64,000 bases of DNA from Pseudomonas sp. KU26590 (GTDB lineage: Bacteria > Pseudomonadota > Gammaproteobacteria > Pseudomonadales > Pseudomonadaceae): assembly GCF_026153515.1 (NCBI RefSeq), contig NZ_CP110644.1, positions 2,819,501-2,883,500 on the forward strand. The letters are read 5' to 3'. Positions 8,590-18,152 of this stretch are shown piece after piece. Numbering within the stretch: position 1 is the first letter of the stretch; the number at the start of each line of letters is the position of its first letter. The notes beneath the pieces are model-generated. The model was not told where the DNA came from. It was given only the letters and a program-made list of their open reading frames with translations, and did not search any database. The position numbers were made by a program, and so were the translations under genes.

Positions 8590-10776
8590 TTACGCCTGTG
8601 GAGCCTTTTGCAGTTCAAACAGCAACAGCGAACGCGGCGTGACCGTGTACTCGCTGCCGAACTCGAACTGATCCGTGCCATCGATCTCCGGCTGATTGGT
8701 GTCAATCAGGCTGGTCCAGTTCAGGCCTTCCGGCACCTCCGGCAGGGTGAAGTTGACGCCGTCGTGGTGGGAGTTGACCAGCAGCAGCAGCGTGGCTTCA
8801 GAGCCGCGACGACGGATACCGGTTTCCTGCGCGCGGCCATCCATCAGCATGCCCAGGCAGCGACCGTTCGGGTCTTCCCATTGCTCGATGCTCATCTCTT
8901 CGCCGCTTGGCGACAGCCAGGTGACGTCCTTGACGCCCAGCGACTCGTTGTAATCGCCCACCAGGAAACGGCTGCGGCGCAGGATCGGGTACGACTGGCG
9001 CAGCTTGATCAGGCGCTTGACGAAGGCCAGCAAGGCCTTGCCGTCTTCGTCCAGGTCCCAGTTGACCCAGCCGATCTCGCTGTCCTGGCAATAGGCGTTG
9101 TTGTTGCCGTGCTGGGTGCGGGCGAACTCGTCACCGGCGACCACCATCGGCGTGCCCTGAGCCAGCAGCAGCGTCGAGAAGAAGTTACGCATCTGACGCA
9201 GGCGCAGCGCGTTGATTTCCGGATCTTCGGTCGGGCCTTCGACGCCACAGTTCCAGGAGCGGTTGTCGTTGCTGCCGTCCTGGTTGTTCTCGTCGTTGTC
9301 CTCGTTGTGCTTGTCGTTGTACGACACCAGGTCGTGCAGGGTGAAACCGTCGTGGGCGGTGATGAAGTTCACCGACGCGTATGGCCGGCGGCCACGCTGG
9401 TTGAACAGGTTGCCCGACGCCGTCATGCGGTTGGCAAAGTCGGCCAGCTGGCCTTCGTCGCCTTTCCAGAACGCACGGATGTTGTCGCGGAATTTATCGT
9501 TCCACTCCGCCCAGCCCGGCGCGAAGTTGCCGACCTGGTAACCGCCTGGACCGCAGTCCCATGGCTCGGCGATCAGTTTCACCGAACGCAGCACCGGGTC
9601 CTGGCGGCAGGCCACGAGGAAACTGTGGCGCTCGCTGAAACCGTCGTGGTAACGGCCGAGGATGGTGGCCAGGTCGAAGCGGAAACCGTCGACGTGCATC
9701 TCGGTCGCCCAGTAACGCAGCGAGTCAGTGACCATCTGCAGGACGCACGGGTGGCTCAGGTCGAGGGTGTTGCCGGTGCCGGAATCGTTGATGTAGTAAC
9801 GCTTGTCATCCGGCATCAGGCGGTAGTAGGAGGCGTTGTCGATACCGCGCATCGACAGGGTCGGGCCGCGCTCGTTGCCTTCGGCAGTGTGGTTGTAGAC
9901 CACGTCCAGAATCACTTCCAGGTTGGCATGGTGCATGTGCGCAACCATTTCCTTGAACTCGGAAATCTTGCCGTGGGCCAGGTAGCGCGGGTCCGGTGCG
10001 AAGAACGCCAGGGTGTTGTAACCCCAGTAGTTGGTCATGCCTTTTTCCAGCAAGTGCTGGTCGTTGACGAAGGCGTGGATCGGCAGCAATTCGATCGAGG
10101 TGACGCCCAGACCTTTGATGTGCTTGATCACGTCATCGACCATCAGGCCGGCAAACGTGCCTTTGACTTCATCAGGTACCGAAGGGTGACGCATGGTGAA
10201 ACCGCGGGTGTGGGTCTCGTAGAAAATTGTCTTGTCCCACGGCACGTCCACACGCTGCTCGCGGCCCCAGGTGTACGCAGGGTCGATGACCTTGCACTTG
10301 GGCACGAACGGCGCGCTATCACGCTCGTCGAAGCTCAGGTCGTCGTCCGGGTGACCGATGGTGTAACCAAACAGCGCTTCGGACCACTTCAGCTCGCCGA
10401 CCAGTTGCTTGGCGTACGGGTCGATCAGCAGTTTGTTGTGGTTGAAACGGTGGCCGTTTTTCGGATCGTACGGACCGTATACGCGGTAGCCATAAACCTG
10501 GCCCGGGTGGGCGTCCGGCAGGTAACCGTGGAAGATTTCGTCGGTGTATTCCGGCAGCTCGATACGCTCAAGCTCCACTTCGCCGGCAGAGTCGAACAGG
10601 CACAGCTCGACCTTGGTGGCGTTGGCGGAAAAGATGGCGAAGTTGACGCCGAGGCCGTCCCAGCTCGCGCCCAGCGGGAAGGGCAGGCCTTCACGAATGC
10701 GCGAAGCGGTGACTTCTGGGCTGCCAGCGTTGCCGGATTCATTCTGTGTAGCGGCGTTCTTATCTTGCGTGCTCAT
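8590..10776 (-). CDS. glgX: Glycogen debranching enzyme
   Basis: A 728-aa GH13 isoamylase-type enzyme that hydrolyses alpha-1,6 branches of phosphorylase-trimmed glycogen, close to the usual GlgX size. An N-terminal carbohydrate-binding module (LGASWDGLGVNFAIFSANA) precedes the catalytic barrel. The three catalytic carboxylates sit in DGFRFDLATIL (Asp, about residue 363), LIAEPWD (Glu, about 403) and FITAHDGFTL (Asp, about 476). It is the last gene of the glgA-to-glgX cluster, but 174 bp and a hairpin separate it from the DUF2934 gene, so it may also have its own promoter. Confidence 0.95.
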   Translation of the reverse strand: MSTQDKNAATQNESGNAGSPEVTASRIREGLPFPLGASWDGLGVNFAIFSANATKVELCLFDSAGEVELERIELPEYTDEIFHGYLPDAHPGQVYGYRVYGPYDPKNGHRFNHNKLLIDPYAKQLVGELKWSEALFGYTIGHPDDDLSFDERDSAPFVPKCKVIDPAYTWGREQRVDVPWDKTIFYETHTRGFTMRHPSVPDEVKGTFAGLMVDDVIKHIKGLGVTSIELLPIHAFVNDQHLLEKGMTNYWGYNTLAFFAPDPRYLAHGKISEFKEMVAHMHHANLEVILDVVYNHTAEGNERGPTLSMRGIDNASYYRLMPDDKRYYINDSGTGNTLDLSHPCVLQMVTDSLRYWATEMHVDGFRFDLATILGRYHDGFSERHSFLVACRQDPVLRSVKLIAEPWDCGPGGYQVGNFAPGWAEWNDKFRDNIRAFWKGDEGQLADFANRMTASGNLFNQRGRRPYASVNFITAHDGFTLHDLVSYNDKHNEDNDENNQDGSNDNRSWNCGVEGPTEDPEINALRLRQMRNFFSTLLLAQGTPMVVAGDEFARTQHGNNNAYCQDSEIGWVNWDLDEDGKALLAFVKRLIKLRQSYPILRRSRFLVGDYNESLGVKDVTWLSPSGEEMSIEQWEDPNGRCLGMLMDGRAQETGIRRRGSEATLLLLVNSHHDGVNFTLPEVPEGLNWTSLIDTNQPEIDGTDQFEFGSEYTVTPRSLLLFELQKAPQA

Positions 10777-10868
10777 GTGTATTCCTGACGTGCGAATGAG
10801 TTCCTGAAGGCGAACAAAGCCGTGGCCTCAGTACAGGACTGCGCCATCGATGCAACAGGTTTGAAAGT

Positions 10869-10909
10869 TACCGCAGGGTGACGACCGTTTTGAGACGATC
10901 CCTGCGGTA
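10869..10909 (-). terminator. Hairpin between the DUF2934 gene and glgX
   Basis: TACCGCAGGG (10869-10878) pairs with CCCTGCGGTA (10900-10909), a 10-bp perfect stem with a 21-nt loop. It lies in the only sizeable gap of the distal cluster and may attenuate read-through into glgX or protect the upstream mRNA. Confidence 0.5.
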
Positions 10910-10950
10910 GGGGTGTTAGCTGCGCAGCAGTGACGCGTTACGGTATGCGA

Positions 10951-11427
10951 TCAAGGCGCCGGCTTGGCCGCAGGCTTCTTGGCAGCAGGCTTGGCGGCCG
11001 GTTTTGCAGGGGCATCAGTACCGCTCGCAGCAGCCTTGGGTTTCGCAGGCGCTTTGGCCGGCGCTTTGGCAGCCGGTTTAGCGGCAGGCTTGGCGTCTGC
11101 TTTGGCGTCGGGCTTGCTTGCCGCCTGATCAGCGGATTTCTCTGCGGGCTTGGCTGCAGTTTTAGCCGCAGGCTTGGCAGCAGGCTTCGCCGCCGGTTTG
11201 GCTGCACCCTTTGCAGCGGGTTTGGCGGCGGCAGCCTTGGGCTCCGCTTTGCCGTCAAGCTTGGACTTCGCCGTCTTCGCAGCAGCCGGTTTTTTAGGCG
11301 ACTTCGCCTCGGCGGCGGCCAACTTGCTAGCCATTTCCCAGTGGCGGGCATCTTGCCCATGTGGCTTGCCTTCCGTTTCCCAGATCTGGTGGGCAAGCTC
11401 GCTGATTCTTTTATCGTCGGCACTCAT
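10951..11427 (-). CDS. DUF2934 protein with histone H1-like Ala/Lys/Pro tail
   Basis: A 158-aa protein with two parts. Residues 1-40 (MSADDKRISELAHQIWETEG...HWEMA) form a DUF2934-type motif, short and helical with conserved Trp residues. Residues about 45-158 are almost entirely Ala, Lys and Pro in repeats such as KPAAKPAAK, resembling the tails of histone H1-like and AlgP-type bacterial proteins. The gene follows treY by 16 bp and is evidently part of the trehalose operon. A role in DNA binding, or in binding an acidic polymer, is inferred from charge only. The tail length is probably variable between strains because the DNA is repetitive. Confidence 0.85.
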   Translation of the reverse strand: MSADDKRISELAHQIWETEGKPHGQDARHWEMASKLAAAEAKSPKKPAAAKTAKSKLDGKAEPKAAAAKPAAKGAAKPAAKPAAKPAAKTAAKPAEKSADQAASKPDAKADAKPAAKPAAKAPAKAPAKPKAAASGTDAPAKPAAKPAAKKPAAKPAP

Positions 11428-11443
11428 CTCGACACTCCCGGTA

Positions 11444-14230
11444 TCACAAGGTTTGTATAAGCAGGTTTACAGAAATTTCCTTGAGCGCTGCGCTGAGCAA
11501 CATTTCCTTGCTGGATGTGACTGTAGCCTGTGAAAAAAGTCCCTTCCAATTTGGATGTGAATCAGCGAACGGCAGGTTGATTCGTGTATCGCCCCAATTT
11601 TCTGCATTGATGAATGGAGTTTGCGCAGTGCCCAATAGTTCAGCCGGCAAGCGCGGAACCACAACAATAGCCCGCATCTCCTTCGTTACCCGGGCAAAAG
11701 CGATGACGTGATCGGCTTTTTCGCCGACCACTTCCAGCGGTTGATACTTACCTTCACTGAACAGAGCGGGGTACTCATTGCGCAGGCGAAGCACCTGGGC
11801 AATCAACGCCTGCTTGATCCGGCCGTCGTGCCACTGGTTCAACAGCTCGGTGACCGGAACGGATGCCTGCAGCGCACGTTCGCGAGCGGGGTAATCCACC
11901 GGACGACGGTTGTCCGGATCCACCAGGCTGAAGTCCCAGAACTCGGTGCCCTGATACAGATCAGGCACACCAGGGGCAGTCATGCGCAGCAAAGTTTGCG
12001 CCAGACTGTTGAGCGCGCCGGCCGCCGCGATGCGATTGGCTGTGGCACCGATGGATTGGCGCAGCGCCAGGCCGTCGGGGTGCAACAGCAAGTGCTCGAG
12101 AAACTCGCGGCAAGCGGTCTCATACGCCTCGTTGGGCGCGCTCCAGCTGCTGTGCAGTTTGGCTTCGCGCAGGGCCTTCTCCTGCCACTGAGTCAGGCGT
12201 TTTGCGTAGGCCTCGAAAGCCGGCTCGCCTTCGAGATCCAGCGGCCAGCTGCCGATGATCGCCTGATACAGCATCAGCTCGTCACCCGGGCTGATGGGCG
12301 TTTCGCCGGTCTTCAGAGGGGCCGACAATTGCTGCCAACGCTCGACCTGCTCGGCGTACCAGGGTGCCAGTTCACTGAGCACAGCCAGACGGGTGCGAGT
12401 GTCTTCGCCGCGTTTGTGGTCGTGGGTGGCAGTGGTCAGCAGGTTGTTCGGGAAAGTCGCGTGACGCTCGATGCAGACCTGATGAAAATCGTTCACCGGC
12501 GCACTGAAATGTTGCGGGTGGAAGCCCACATCGTTGCGAGAGAGCAACACGGCGGAGCGATAGAACGAGGTGTCTTCCACCGACTTGGCTGCCACAGGCG
12601 AGGTCAGTTGCTGGAAACGGTTGCCGGCCTTGCGGCGCATTTCGCGCAACGGGCCGGTCGGGTAGTCGCGCAGCTTCTCGCCGCCCAGCCACAGCTTGAG
12701 TGAATCCAGCACCGGCCAGTCACCTTCGCCGAGCATCTCGCGCGCGCCGTCCATGGCCTGCCGGAAGAAGCGCTCGTCTTCAGCCGACCGGCCGCACGCG
12801 GTGAGGTAGGTGCGATAGACCGGGAAGTTGCTCACCAGCGCCAGCAGCGCGCGGCGGATGGCGCCGAGGGTCAGGTCGCGGGTCATCACGTCACTGCGCG
12901 AGACCTGCAGCAGCGCCTGGGCCAGGTTCTCGAAATCCCCCGCCAGGGTGCCGTGGAGCACCAGATCGCGGGCTTCCAGCACTTCCTTGTTGAAGTCGGC
13001 CGTACGCCCGCTGAGGCGGCTCCACAGCTCGCCCAGCACGGCTTCACCCTTGGGATCGTGCTGCAGCAGCGACACCTGGTTCATGAATTCATAACCGGTG
13101 GTGCCGTCGATATTCCAGTCAGTGCGCAGTTGCTCGTCTGGGCCGAGGATCTTCTCGACGAAGATCGGCAAGCGATCCAGCTCGGTGCCTGCAGGGCGCA
13201 GTTTCATCAGGCTGTCGACGCGACGGCGCAGCTTGCGGCAGTAGCCGCGCGGGTCGGCCAGACCATCGATGTGGTCGATGCGCAGGCCGTCTACCAGGCC
13301 TTCGGCGATCAGTTCGAAAATCTTCCCGTGGGTCGCTTCGAACACCTGCGAGCGCTCGACCTTCAGGCCGCCCAGCTCGTTGATGTCGAAGAAGCGCCGC
13401 CAGTTGATGTCATCGCCCGCCGTGCGCCAGCTGGCCAGACGATAATCCTGCTGCTCAAGCAAACGGTGCAGGCGATCAAAGCCTTCCGGTGTGCTGGAAT
13501 CGAACTGCGCCAGACCTTCTTCGATAGCCTTGACCAGCTCGGGCTTGGCCTTGACTGCTTCGGCCAGCTCGGCCTTGGCCTGACGCGCACGCTCGTAGGC
13601 TTGAGGATAGTGGTCGAGCTCGGCGAAACGCCGGGTCACTTCGTCCAGTTCGGGACGCTTCGCCGCCTTCAACAGCGGCGCGTAAGTGGCCGGGTTGATC
13701 GGGAAGTGATGCTGGTAGTGCTCGGCGTGGAAGCTGCCGTTTTCTGCGTCGAAACGCAGCGGCACTTCGCCGTTCTGCAACACGGTGCCGTAGTCGGTGC
13801 TCAGGAACGGCAGCAACAGTTGGCCCTTGAGCAGCGGGTCCGGGGAATTCCACTGGATGTCAAAGAACTTGGCATAGGGGCTGCGCTGGCCCCATTCCAG
13901 CAGGTCAAGCCACCAGGGGTTGTCATTACCGCCGACCGCCATGTGGTTGGAGACGATGTCGAGAATCAGGCCCATGCCGTTCTCACGCAGCGCCGCGATC
14001 AGACGGCGCAACGCCGGCTCACCGCCCAGTTCGGGGTTGATCACCCGTGGGTCGACCACGTCGTAGCCGTGCATGGAACCGGCGCGGGCTTTGAGCAGCG
14101 GCGAGGCATAAATGTGGCTGATGCCCAGGCTGGCGAAGTACGGCACCAGTTTGGTCGCGTCGTCGAGGGTAAAGTCTTTATGGAACTGCAAGCGCTGGGT
14201 GGCGCGCAGGGATTTAAGAGGGGTACTCAT
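11444..14230 (-). CDS. treY: Malto-oligosyltrehalose synthase
   Basis: A 928-aa GH13 intramolecular transglycosylase that converts the reducing-end alpha-1,4 bond of maltodextrins to alpha,alpha-1,1, the first step of the TreY-TreZ route. The N-terminal barrel motif DDATKLVPYFASLGISHIYASP and IVSNHMAVGG are typical; the nucleophile Asp lies in LRIDHIDGLADP (about residue 320) and the acid Glu in FVEKILGPDE (about 357). Its ATG overlaps the malQ stop (ATGA), so translation is coupled. TreZ is encoded two genes upstream in the same operon. Confidence 0.95.
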   Translation of the reverse strand: MSTPLKSLRATQRLQFHKDFTLDDATKLVPYFASLGISHIYASPLLKARAGSMHGYDVVDPRVINPELGGEPALRRLIAALRENGMGLILDIVSNHMAVGGNDNPWWLDLLEWGQRSPYAKFFDIQWNSPDPLLKGQLLLPFLSTDYGTVLQNGEVPLRFDAENGSFHAEHYQHHFPINPATYAPLLKAAKRPELDEVTRRFAELDHYPQAYERARQAKAELAEAVKAKPELVKAIEEGLAQFDSSTPEGFDRLHRLLEQQDYRLASWRTAGDDINWRRFFDINELGGLKVERSQVFEATHGKIFELIAEGLVDGLRIDHIDGLADPRGYCRKLRRRVDSLMKLRPAGTELDRLPIFVEKILGPDEQLRTDWNIDGTTGYEFMNQVSLLQHDPKGEAVLGELWSRLSGRTADFNKEVLEARDLVLHGTLAGDFENLAQALLQVSRSDVMTRDLTLGAIRRALLALVSNFPVYRTYLTACGRSAEDERFFRQAMDGAREMLGEGDWPVLDSLKLWLGGEKLRDYPTGPLREMRRKAGNRFQQLTSPVAAKSVEDTSFYRSAVLLSRNDVGFHPQHFSAPVNDFHQVCIERHATFPNNLLTTATHDHKRGEDTRTRLAVLSELAPWYAEQVERWQQLSAPLKTGETPISPGDELMLYQAIIGSWPLDLEGEPAFEAYAKRLTQWQEKALREAKLHSSWSAPNEAYETACREFLEHLLLHPDGLALRQSIGATANRIAAAGALNSLAQTLLRMTAPGVPDLYQGTEFWDFSLVDPDNRRPVDYPARERALQASVPVTELLNQWHDGRIKQALIAQVLRLRNEYPALFSEGKYQPLEVVGEKADHVIAFARVTKEMRAIVVVPRLPAELLGTAQTPFINAENWGDTRINLPFADSHPNWKGLFSQATVTSSKEMLLSAALKEISVNLLIQTL

Positions 14231-16311
14231 TTTTGATCACGCTCCGCGGCTTGTTGCCGTGCCGCTGCCAGAATTTTCAAACGTCGCGCTGCATCGGCGT
14301 TGTCCAGCAGTGAACCGCTGTCGCCGTTGAGCCGACGTCGCCAATTGGGATGACTGTCGATGGTGCCGGGGAAGTTCGCCTGCTCTTCGATACCGAGGGC
14401 GTCCTCGATCGGAAGCAACACCAGCGGTGCCGGGGTGTGGCCAAGATAAGCAATGCTGTAGTCGATGATATCGGCGGCGCTGATGTTGTCACCGTCGCTC
14501 GGCATCGTGTAGTTCTGCTTGAGTGCCTTGACCAGCCCCTGGCGCTCGCGCTCGCGGCCGTCACGCATCTTCTGCTCGGCTTCGTCGTCGACAAAACCCA
14601 GGGTCTTGCTCCACTGAATATCCAGCTCGCTCAGCCAGCCGGTGAGGGTGGGGAGGTCGTGGGTGCTGGTGGTGGCCAGTGCTTCTTTGGACCACTTCGT
14701 GATGGGCTTGAACGTCGCGTCGTCCTGTTCAAAGAGCAGCACGCGCATGCCGAGAATCTCGCGCTCGGACAGTTTCTCGTGCAGGCCTTCAGGCACGGTG
14801 CCGAGGTCTTCGCCCAAAACAATCGCTTCGTGACGACAGGATTCCAGGCTCAACAGGCGCAGCATGTCGTCCAGCGGGTAATTGAGGTAAGCGCCTTCAC
14901 TGGCAGGCGATCCCAACGGGACCACCCACAGGCGCTGCAGCCCCATCACGTGGTCGATGCGCAGGCCACCGACGTGGGCGAAATTGGCCCGGAGCATTTC
15001 AATGAACGCCTGAAAGCCGTTGCGCTTGAGGCCGGTCGGCGAGAACGCCGAAATGCCCCAGCTCTGGCCCGAGCGGTTGAGGATGTCCGGCGGCGCGCCG
15101 ACGGTCAGGGCTGAAAGCAGTTCGTCCTGACGGCTCCAGGCCTGACTGCCGGCACCGTCGGCACCCACGGCCAGATCGCCGATCAGGCCGACACTCATGC
15201 CGCTCGAACGGGCAGCGGTCTGCGCACGTTCAAGGCCACGGGCGATGAGCCATTGGGCGAAGGCGTGAAAGCCGATTTCTTTCTCATGCTCTGTGGCGAA
15301 GGCGTCGAGGGCAGGGTCTTGCGGATTCTTGTACTGCTCCGGCCATTCGTGCCAGTTACCACCAATGCCCAGCTCATCGCCGGCGTCACGCAAGGCTTCG
15401 AAGCGGCAGTGGTTTTCCAGCGCTTCGCCGCCTGCGCGCCGGAAGCTGTTGAAGTCTTCATGGAAGGGGTGATCGCTGCCGATGAACCCGGCATACAGCT
15501 CGCGTAGCAGGGCATATTTTGCCCTGGCGGCGGCGGGCCATTCGATCAGCTGCAGCGCTTCCAGACGTTTGAACTCGTCGGCCAGGCCGGCTTTCTCGAT
15601 CGCCAGCTCAACCGCACGGTCACCGAGGATGGTGCCGGGCGCTGCGTACAGCGCGTTGAGGAACAGACGGCTGGACGGGGAGTAGGGGCTGTAGCGCTCG
15701 CTGTCGTTGGAAAACATCGCGTGAACCGGGCTGATTGCCACGGCCAATGCGCCACGTGTGCCCGCAGCGCGAACAAAAGCTTCCAGCCCTTGGGTGTCGC
15801 CGATACCGCCATCGCCTTCGCGACGCAGATAGTACAGCTGAGTGGTCAGGCCCCAGTCGCGGGCAATCGCCTTCTTGCTGGCCATGGTCAGGCTGTAGCA
15901 GGTCTTCGGCGCAACGGCGATGGTCAACTGCTGGCCGTTCACTTCCAACTGGTGATAACCCACCGTGGCCAGTCCGGGCAGCGCAGCCTTGTCGGTCAGG
16001 CTGGCTTCCAGCAGCGAGCCGTCTTCCAGGGTCAACTTGAACGCGGTGGCCGGCGCGAACCACGCCGACAGATCCAGATCCTTGGCATGGTCGACGGTCA
16101 TCAACGGCGGCGGGGTGGCCGGCTGGCTTTCTTGCTTAAGGCGTTTGAGGCTGGCCTCGACGTCTTCGTCCGTCTCGGCGGGGTAACCCAGGCCGCCGAG
16201 GACCTTGCGCAGGACCTCGGGGCTTACGTGTTGCGGTTTGGCGTTGGCGTCCTTCCAGTCAACCGACAGGCCCGCCTGGGCCGCCAGCGTTTCCAGTTGC
16301 TCATTGCTCAT
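14227..16311 (-). CDS. malQ: 4-alpha-glucanotransferase (amylomaltase)
   Basis: A 694-aa GH77 enzyme that disproportionates maltodextrins, supplying longer chains for TreY and GlgX. GH77 motifs are clear: GGLRIDHVMGLQRLW (nucleophile Asp about residue 451), VLGEDLGTVPEG (acid/base Glu about 499) and TSTHDLPTLTGW (Asp about 550). The start MSNEQLET has a strong GGAGGA 6 nt upstream. It overlaps the treZ stop by 11 nt and the treY start by 4 nt, so the three genes are translationally coupled. Confidence 0.95.
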   Translation of the reverse strand: MSNEQLETLAAQAGLSVDWKDANAKPQHVSPEVLRKVLGGLGYPAETDEDVEASLKRLKQESQPATPPPLMTVDHAKDLDLSAWFAPATAFKLTLEDGSLLEASLTDKAALPGLATVGYHQLEVNGQQLTIAVAPKTCYSLTMASKKAIARDWGLTTQLYYLRREGDGGIGDTQGLEAFVRAAGTRGALAVAISPVHAMFSNDSERYSPYSPSSRLFLNALYAAPGTILGDRAVELAIEKAGLADEFKRLEALQLIEWPAAARAKYALLRELYAGFIGSDHPFHEDFNSFRRAGGEALENHCRFEALRDAGDELGIGGNWHEWPEQYKNPQDPALDAFATEHEKEIGFHAFAQWLIARGLERAQTAARSSGMSVGLIGDLAVGADGAGSQAWSRQDELLSALTVGAPPDILNRSGQSWGISAFSPTGLKRNGFQAFIEMLRANFAHVGGLRIDHVMGLQRLWVVPLGSPASEGAYLNYPLDDMLRLLSLESCRHEAIVLGEDLGTVPEGLHEKLSEREILGMRVLLFEQDDATFKPITKWSKEALATTSTHDLPTLTGWLSELDIQWSKTLGFVDDEAEQKMRDGRERERQGLVKALKQNYTMPSDGDNISAADIIDYSIAYLGHTPAPLVLLPIEDALGIEEQANFPGTIDSHPNWRRRLNGDSGSLLDNADAARRLKILAAARQQAAERDQK

Positions 16312-18127
16312 CCTGTTCCTCCACAACGTCACTCGATTTCAGGCTGACAATGGCCGTGTAGGGATTGAGGGTGGCGGAGTGGGAAAGTTCTGCGGACTTG
16401 CCGTGGGAGTGATGAAGGACTCTGTAAGCGGCGTAGTCATCGGTGTCGACCGGCTCGGTGCCGAGGTTCAGATCGATGCGCAGTTCGCTGCCGTCGCCCA
16501 GTTTCCAGCGTGCGCTGACGGCCTTGTCGCCCAGCTCTTTCACGCCGAGGGCGCTCGCGCCGTGCAGCCGAGGGAAGAGCTCGGTCCGGCGGATTTCCAG
16601 CAAACTCTTGTAGAGCTCAAGCCAGTTGCGATGGTCCTGGCCCTTGTCGGTTTCCAGCAGCAACGCATCGAACGCCGGGCGCGAGGCCTCGAAGGTTTTC
16701 AGGGCGTTGGGATCGGGAATCTGCTCGCGCTTGGCGGGGTCCTTGAACGCGGCAAAGTCCTTGAACTCGCCGCGACGGCCTTCACGCACGGCGTCTGCCA
16801 GCTCGTCATGGAAGTCAGTGAAGAACAGGAACGGTTCGCTCGCGCCCCATTCATCGCCCATGAACATCATCGGGATCATCGGTGACAGCAGCAACAGCGC
16901 GGTTGCCGCCCGCAACGCCTTCGGCGGGCTCAGCTGGATCAGGCGTTCGCCAAAGGCACGGTTGCCGATCTGGTCATGGTTCTGCAGAAACAGCACGAAG
17001 GAGGTCGGCGGCAAATGGCCGCTCGGTTCGCCTCGTAGATGGCCATGGCGAGTGGCTTCGCCTTGATAGACGAAGCCTTCACCCAAAAGCCGCGCGAGTT
17101 TCTGCGTGGGTTTCTCGGCGAAGTCGGTGTAGTACGCGTCGGTCTCACCGGTCAGCAGCACGTGCAGCGTGTTGTGGCCGTCATCGTTCCACTGGGCGTC
17201 GTAGCCCTGATCCATGCGCCCGGCTTCGTTGAATTCGTTCTCCAGGGTCAGCCAGACGTGGCGGTCAGACGGAATCGTCTCGCGCACATGCTTCGCCAGG
17301 TCTTCGAGAAAGGTCGGGTCTTCGATGGCGTGCACCGCGTCGAAACGCAGGCCGTCGAACCGATAGTCCTGCAGCCACATCATCGTGTTGTGAATGAAGA
17401 AATCATGCACTTCACGACGGCGGAAATCGATCGCGTCGCCCCAAGGGGTCTTCTTGTCGCTGCGGAAGAAATGGCTGGCGTAGGCGCCGAGGTAGTTGCC
17501 GTCCGGTCCGAAGTGGTTGTAGACGACATCAAGAATGACCGCCAGACCCAGCCCGTGGGCGGTGTCGATCAGGTGCTTGAGCTGGTCGGGCGTGCCGTAG
17601 GACGACTGCGCGGCATACGGCAGCACGCCGTCGTAGCCCCAATTGCGGTCACCCGGGAATTGCGCGATGGGCATCAGTTCGATGGCGGTGATGCCGGTGT
17701 CGACCAGATGCTGTAGACGTTGTTCTACGCCTTCATAGCCGCCCAGCGCGCCGACGTGCAGCTCGTAAATGACCGCCTCGTGCCACGGCCGACCTTGCCA
17801 CTGGGTGTTCTGCCATTGATAGGCCGCCTGGTCGACGACAATGCTGTAGCCATGCACGTCGCCTTCCTGAGCCCGGGAAGCCGGGTCAGGAACAGTGAGG
17901 TGGTTTTCGGGGCCGATGGCGACGTTGTAGCGATAGCGTGTGCCAGCTCCACACTCGGTCTCGAGCACGAACCAGCCGTCCTGCTCTGGCTGAAGGGCCT
18001 GGGCAGGCCCGTTTTCGAATTCGACGCTGACGCTTTTGGCGTCCGGTGCCCAGAGGGCAAACCGGGTGTGTTGTGGATCCAGCATGACGGCGCCGTGGCG
18101 CCAGTTTTGATCCGTGCGCGAAGGCAT
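16301..18127 (-). CDS. treZ: Malto-oligosyltrehalose trehalohydrolase
   Basis: A 608-aa GH13 enzyme that releases trehalose from maltooligosyltrehalose made by TreY. An N-terminal beta-sandwich (FALWAPDAKSVSVEF) precedes the barrel; typical motifs are VILDVVYNHFGPDGNYL, GLRFDAVHAIEDP (nucleophile Asp about residue 264) and LTLENEFNEA (acid Glu about 296), with QNHDQIGNRAFGER completing the triad. It follows glgA by 25 bp and overlaps malQ, inside the cluster. Confidence 0.95.
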   Translation of the reverse strand: MPSRTDQNWRHGAVMLDPQHTRFALWAPDAKSVSVEFENGPAQALQPEQDGWFVLETECGAGTRYRYNVAIGPENHLTVPDPASRAQEGDVHGYSIVVDQAAYQWQNTQWQGRPWHEAVIYELHVGALGGYEGVEQRLQHLVDTGITAIELMPIAQFPGDRNWGYDGVLPYAAQSSYGTPDQLKHLIDTAHGLGLAVILDVVYNHFGPDGNYLGAYASHFFRSDKKTPWGDAIDFRRREVHDFFIHNTMMWLQDYRFDGLRFDAVHAIEDPTFLEDLAKHVRETIPSDRHVWLTLENEFNEAGRMDQGYDAQWNDDGHNTLHVLLTGETDAYYTDFAEKPTQKLARLLGEGFVYQGEATRHGHLRGEPSGHLPPTSFVLFLQNHDQIGNRAFGERLIQLSPPKALRAATALLLLSPMIPMMFMGDEWGASEPFLFFTDFHDELADAVREGRRGEFKDFAAFKDPAKREQIPDPNALKTFEASRPAFDALLLETDKGQDHRNWLELYKSLLEIRRTELFPRLHGASALGVKELGDKAVSARWKLGDGSELRIDLNLGTEPVDTDDYAAYRVLHHSHGKSAELSHSATLNPYTAIVSLKSSDVVEEQDEQ

Positions 18128-18152
18128 CCGTAATTCCTTGATCAGTGAGTTA

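Noticed and set aside
8206..10788. 860-codon open frame on the plus strand opposite glgX
   Set aside because: It is the antisense shadow of glgX in GC-rich DNA; low-complexity Val/Arg/Gln-rich translation, no ribosome site, while glgX has all GH13 motifs.
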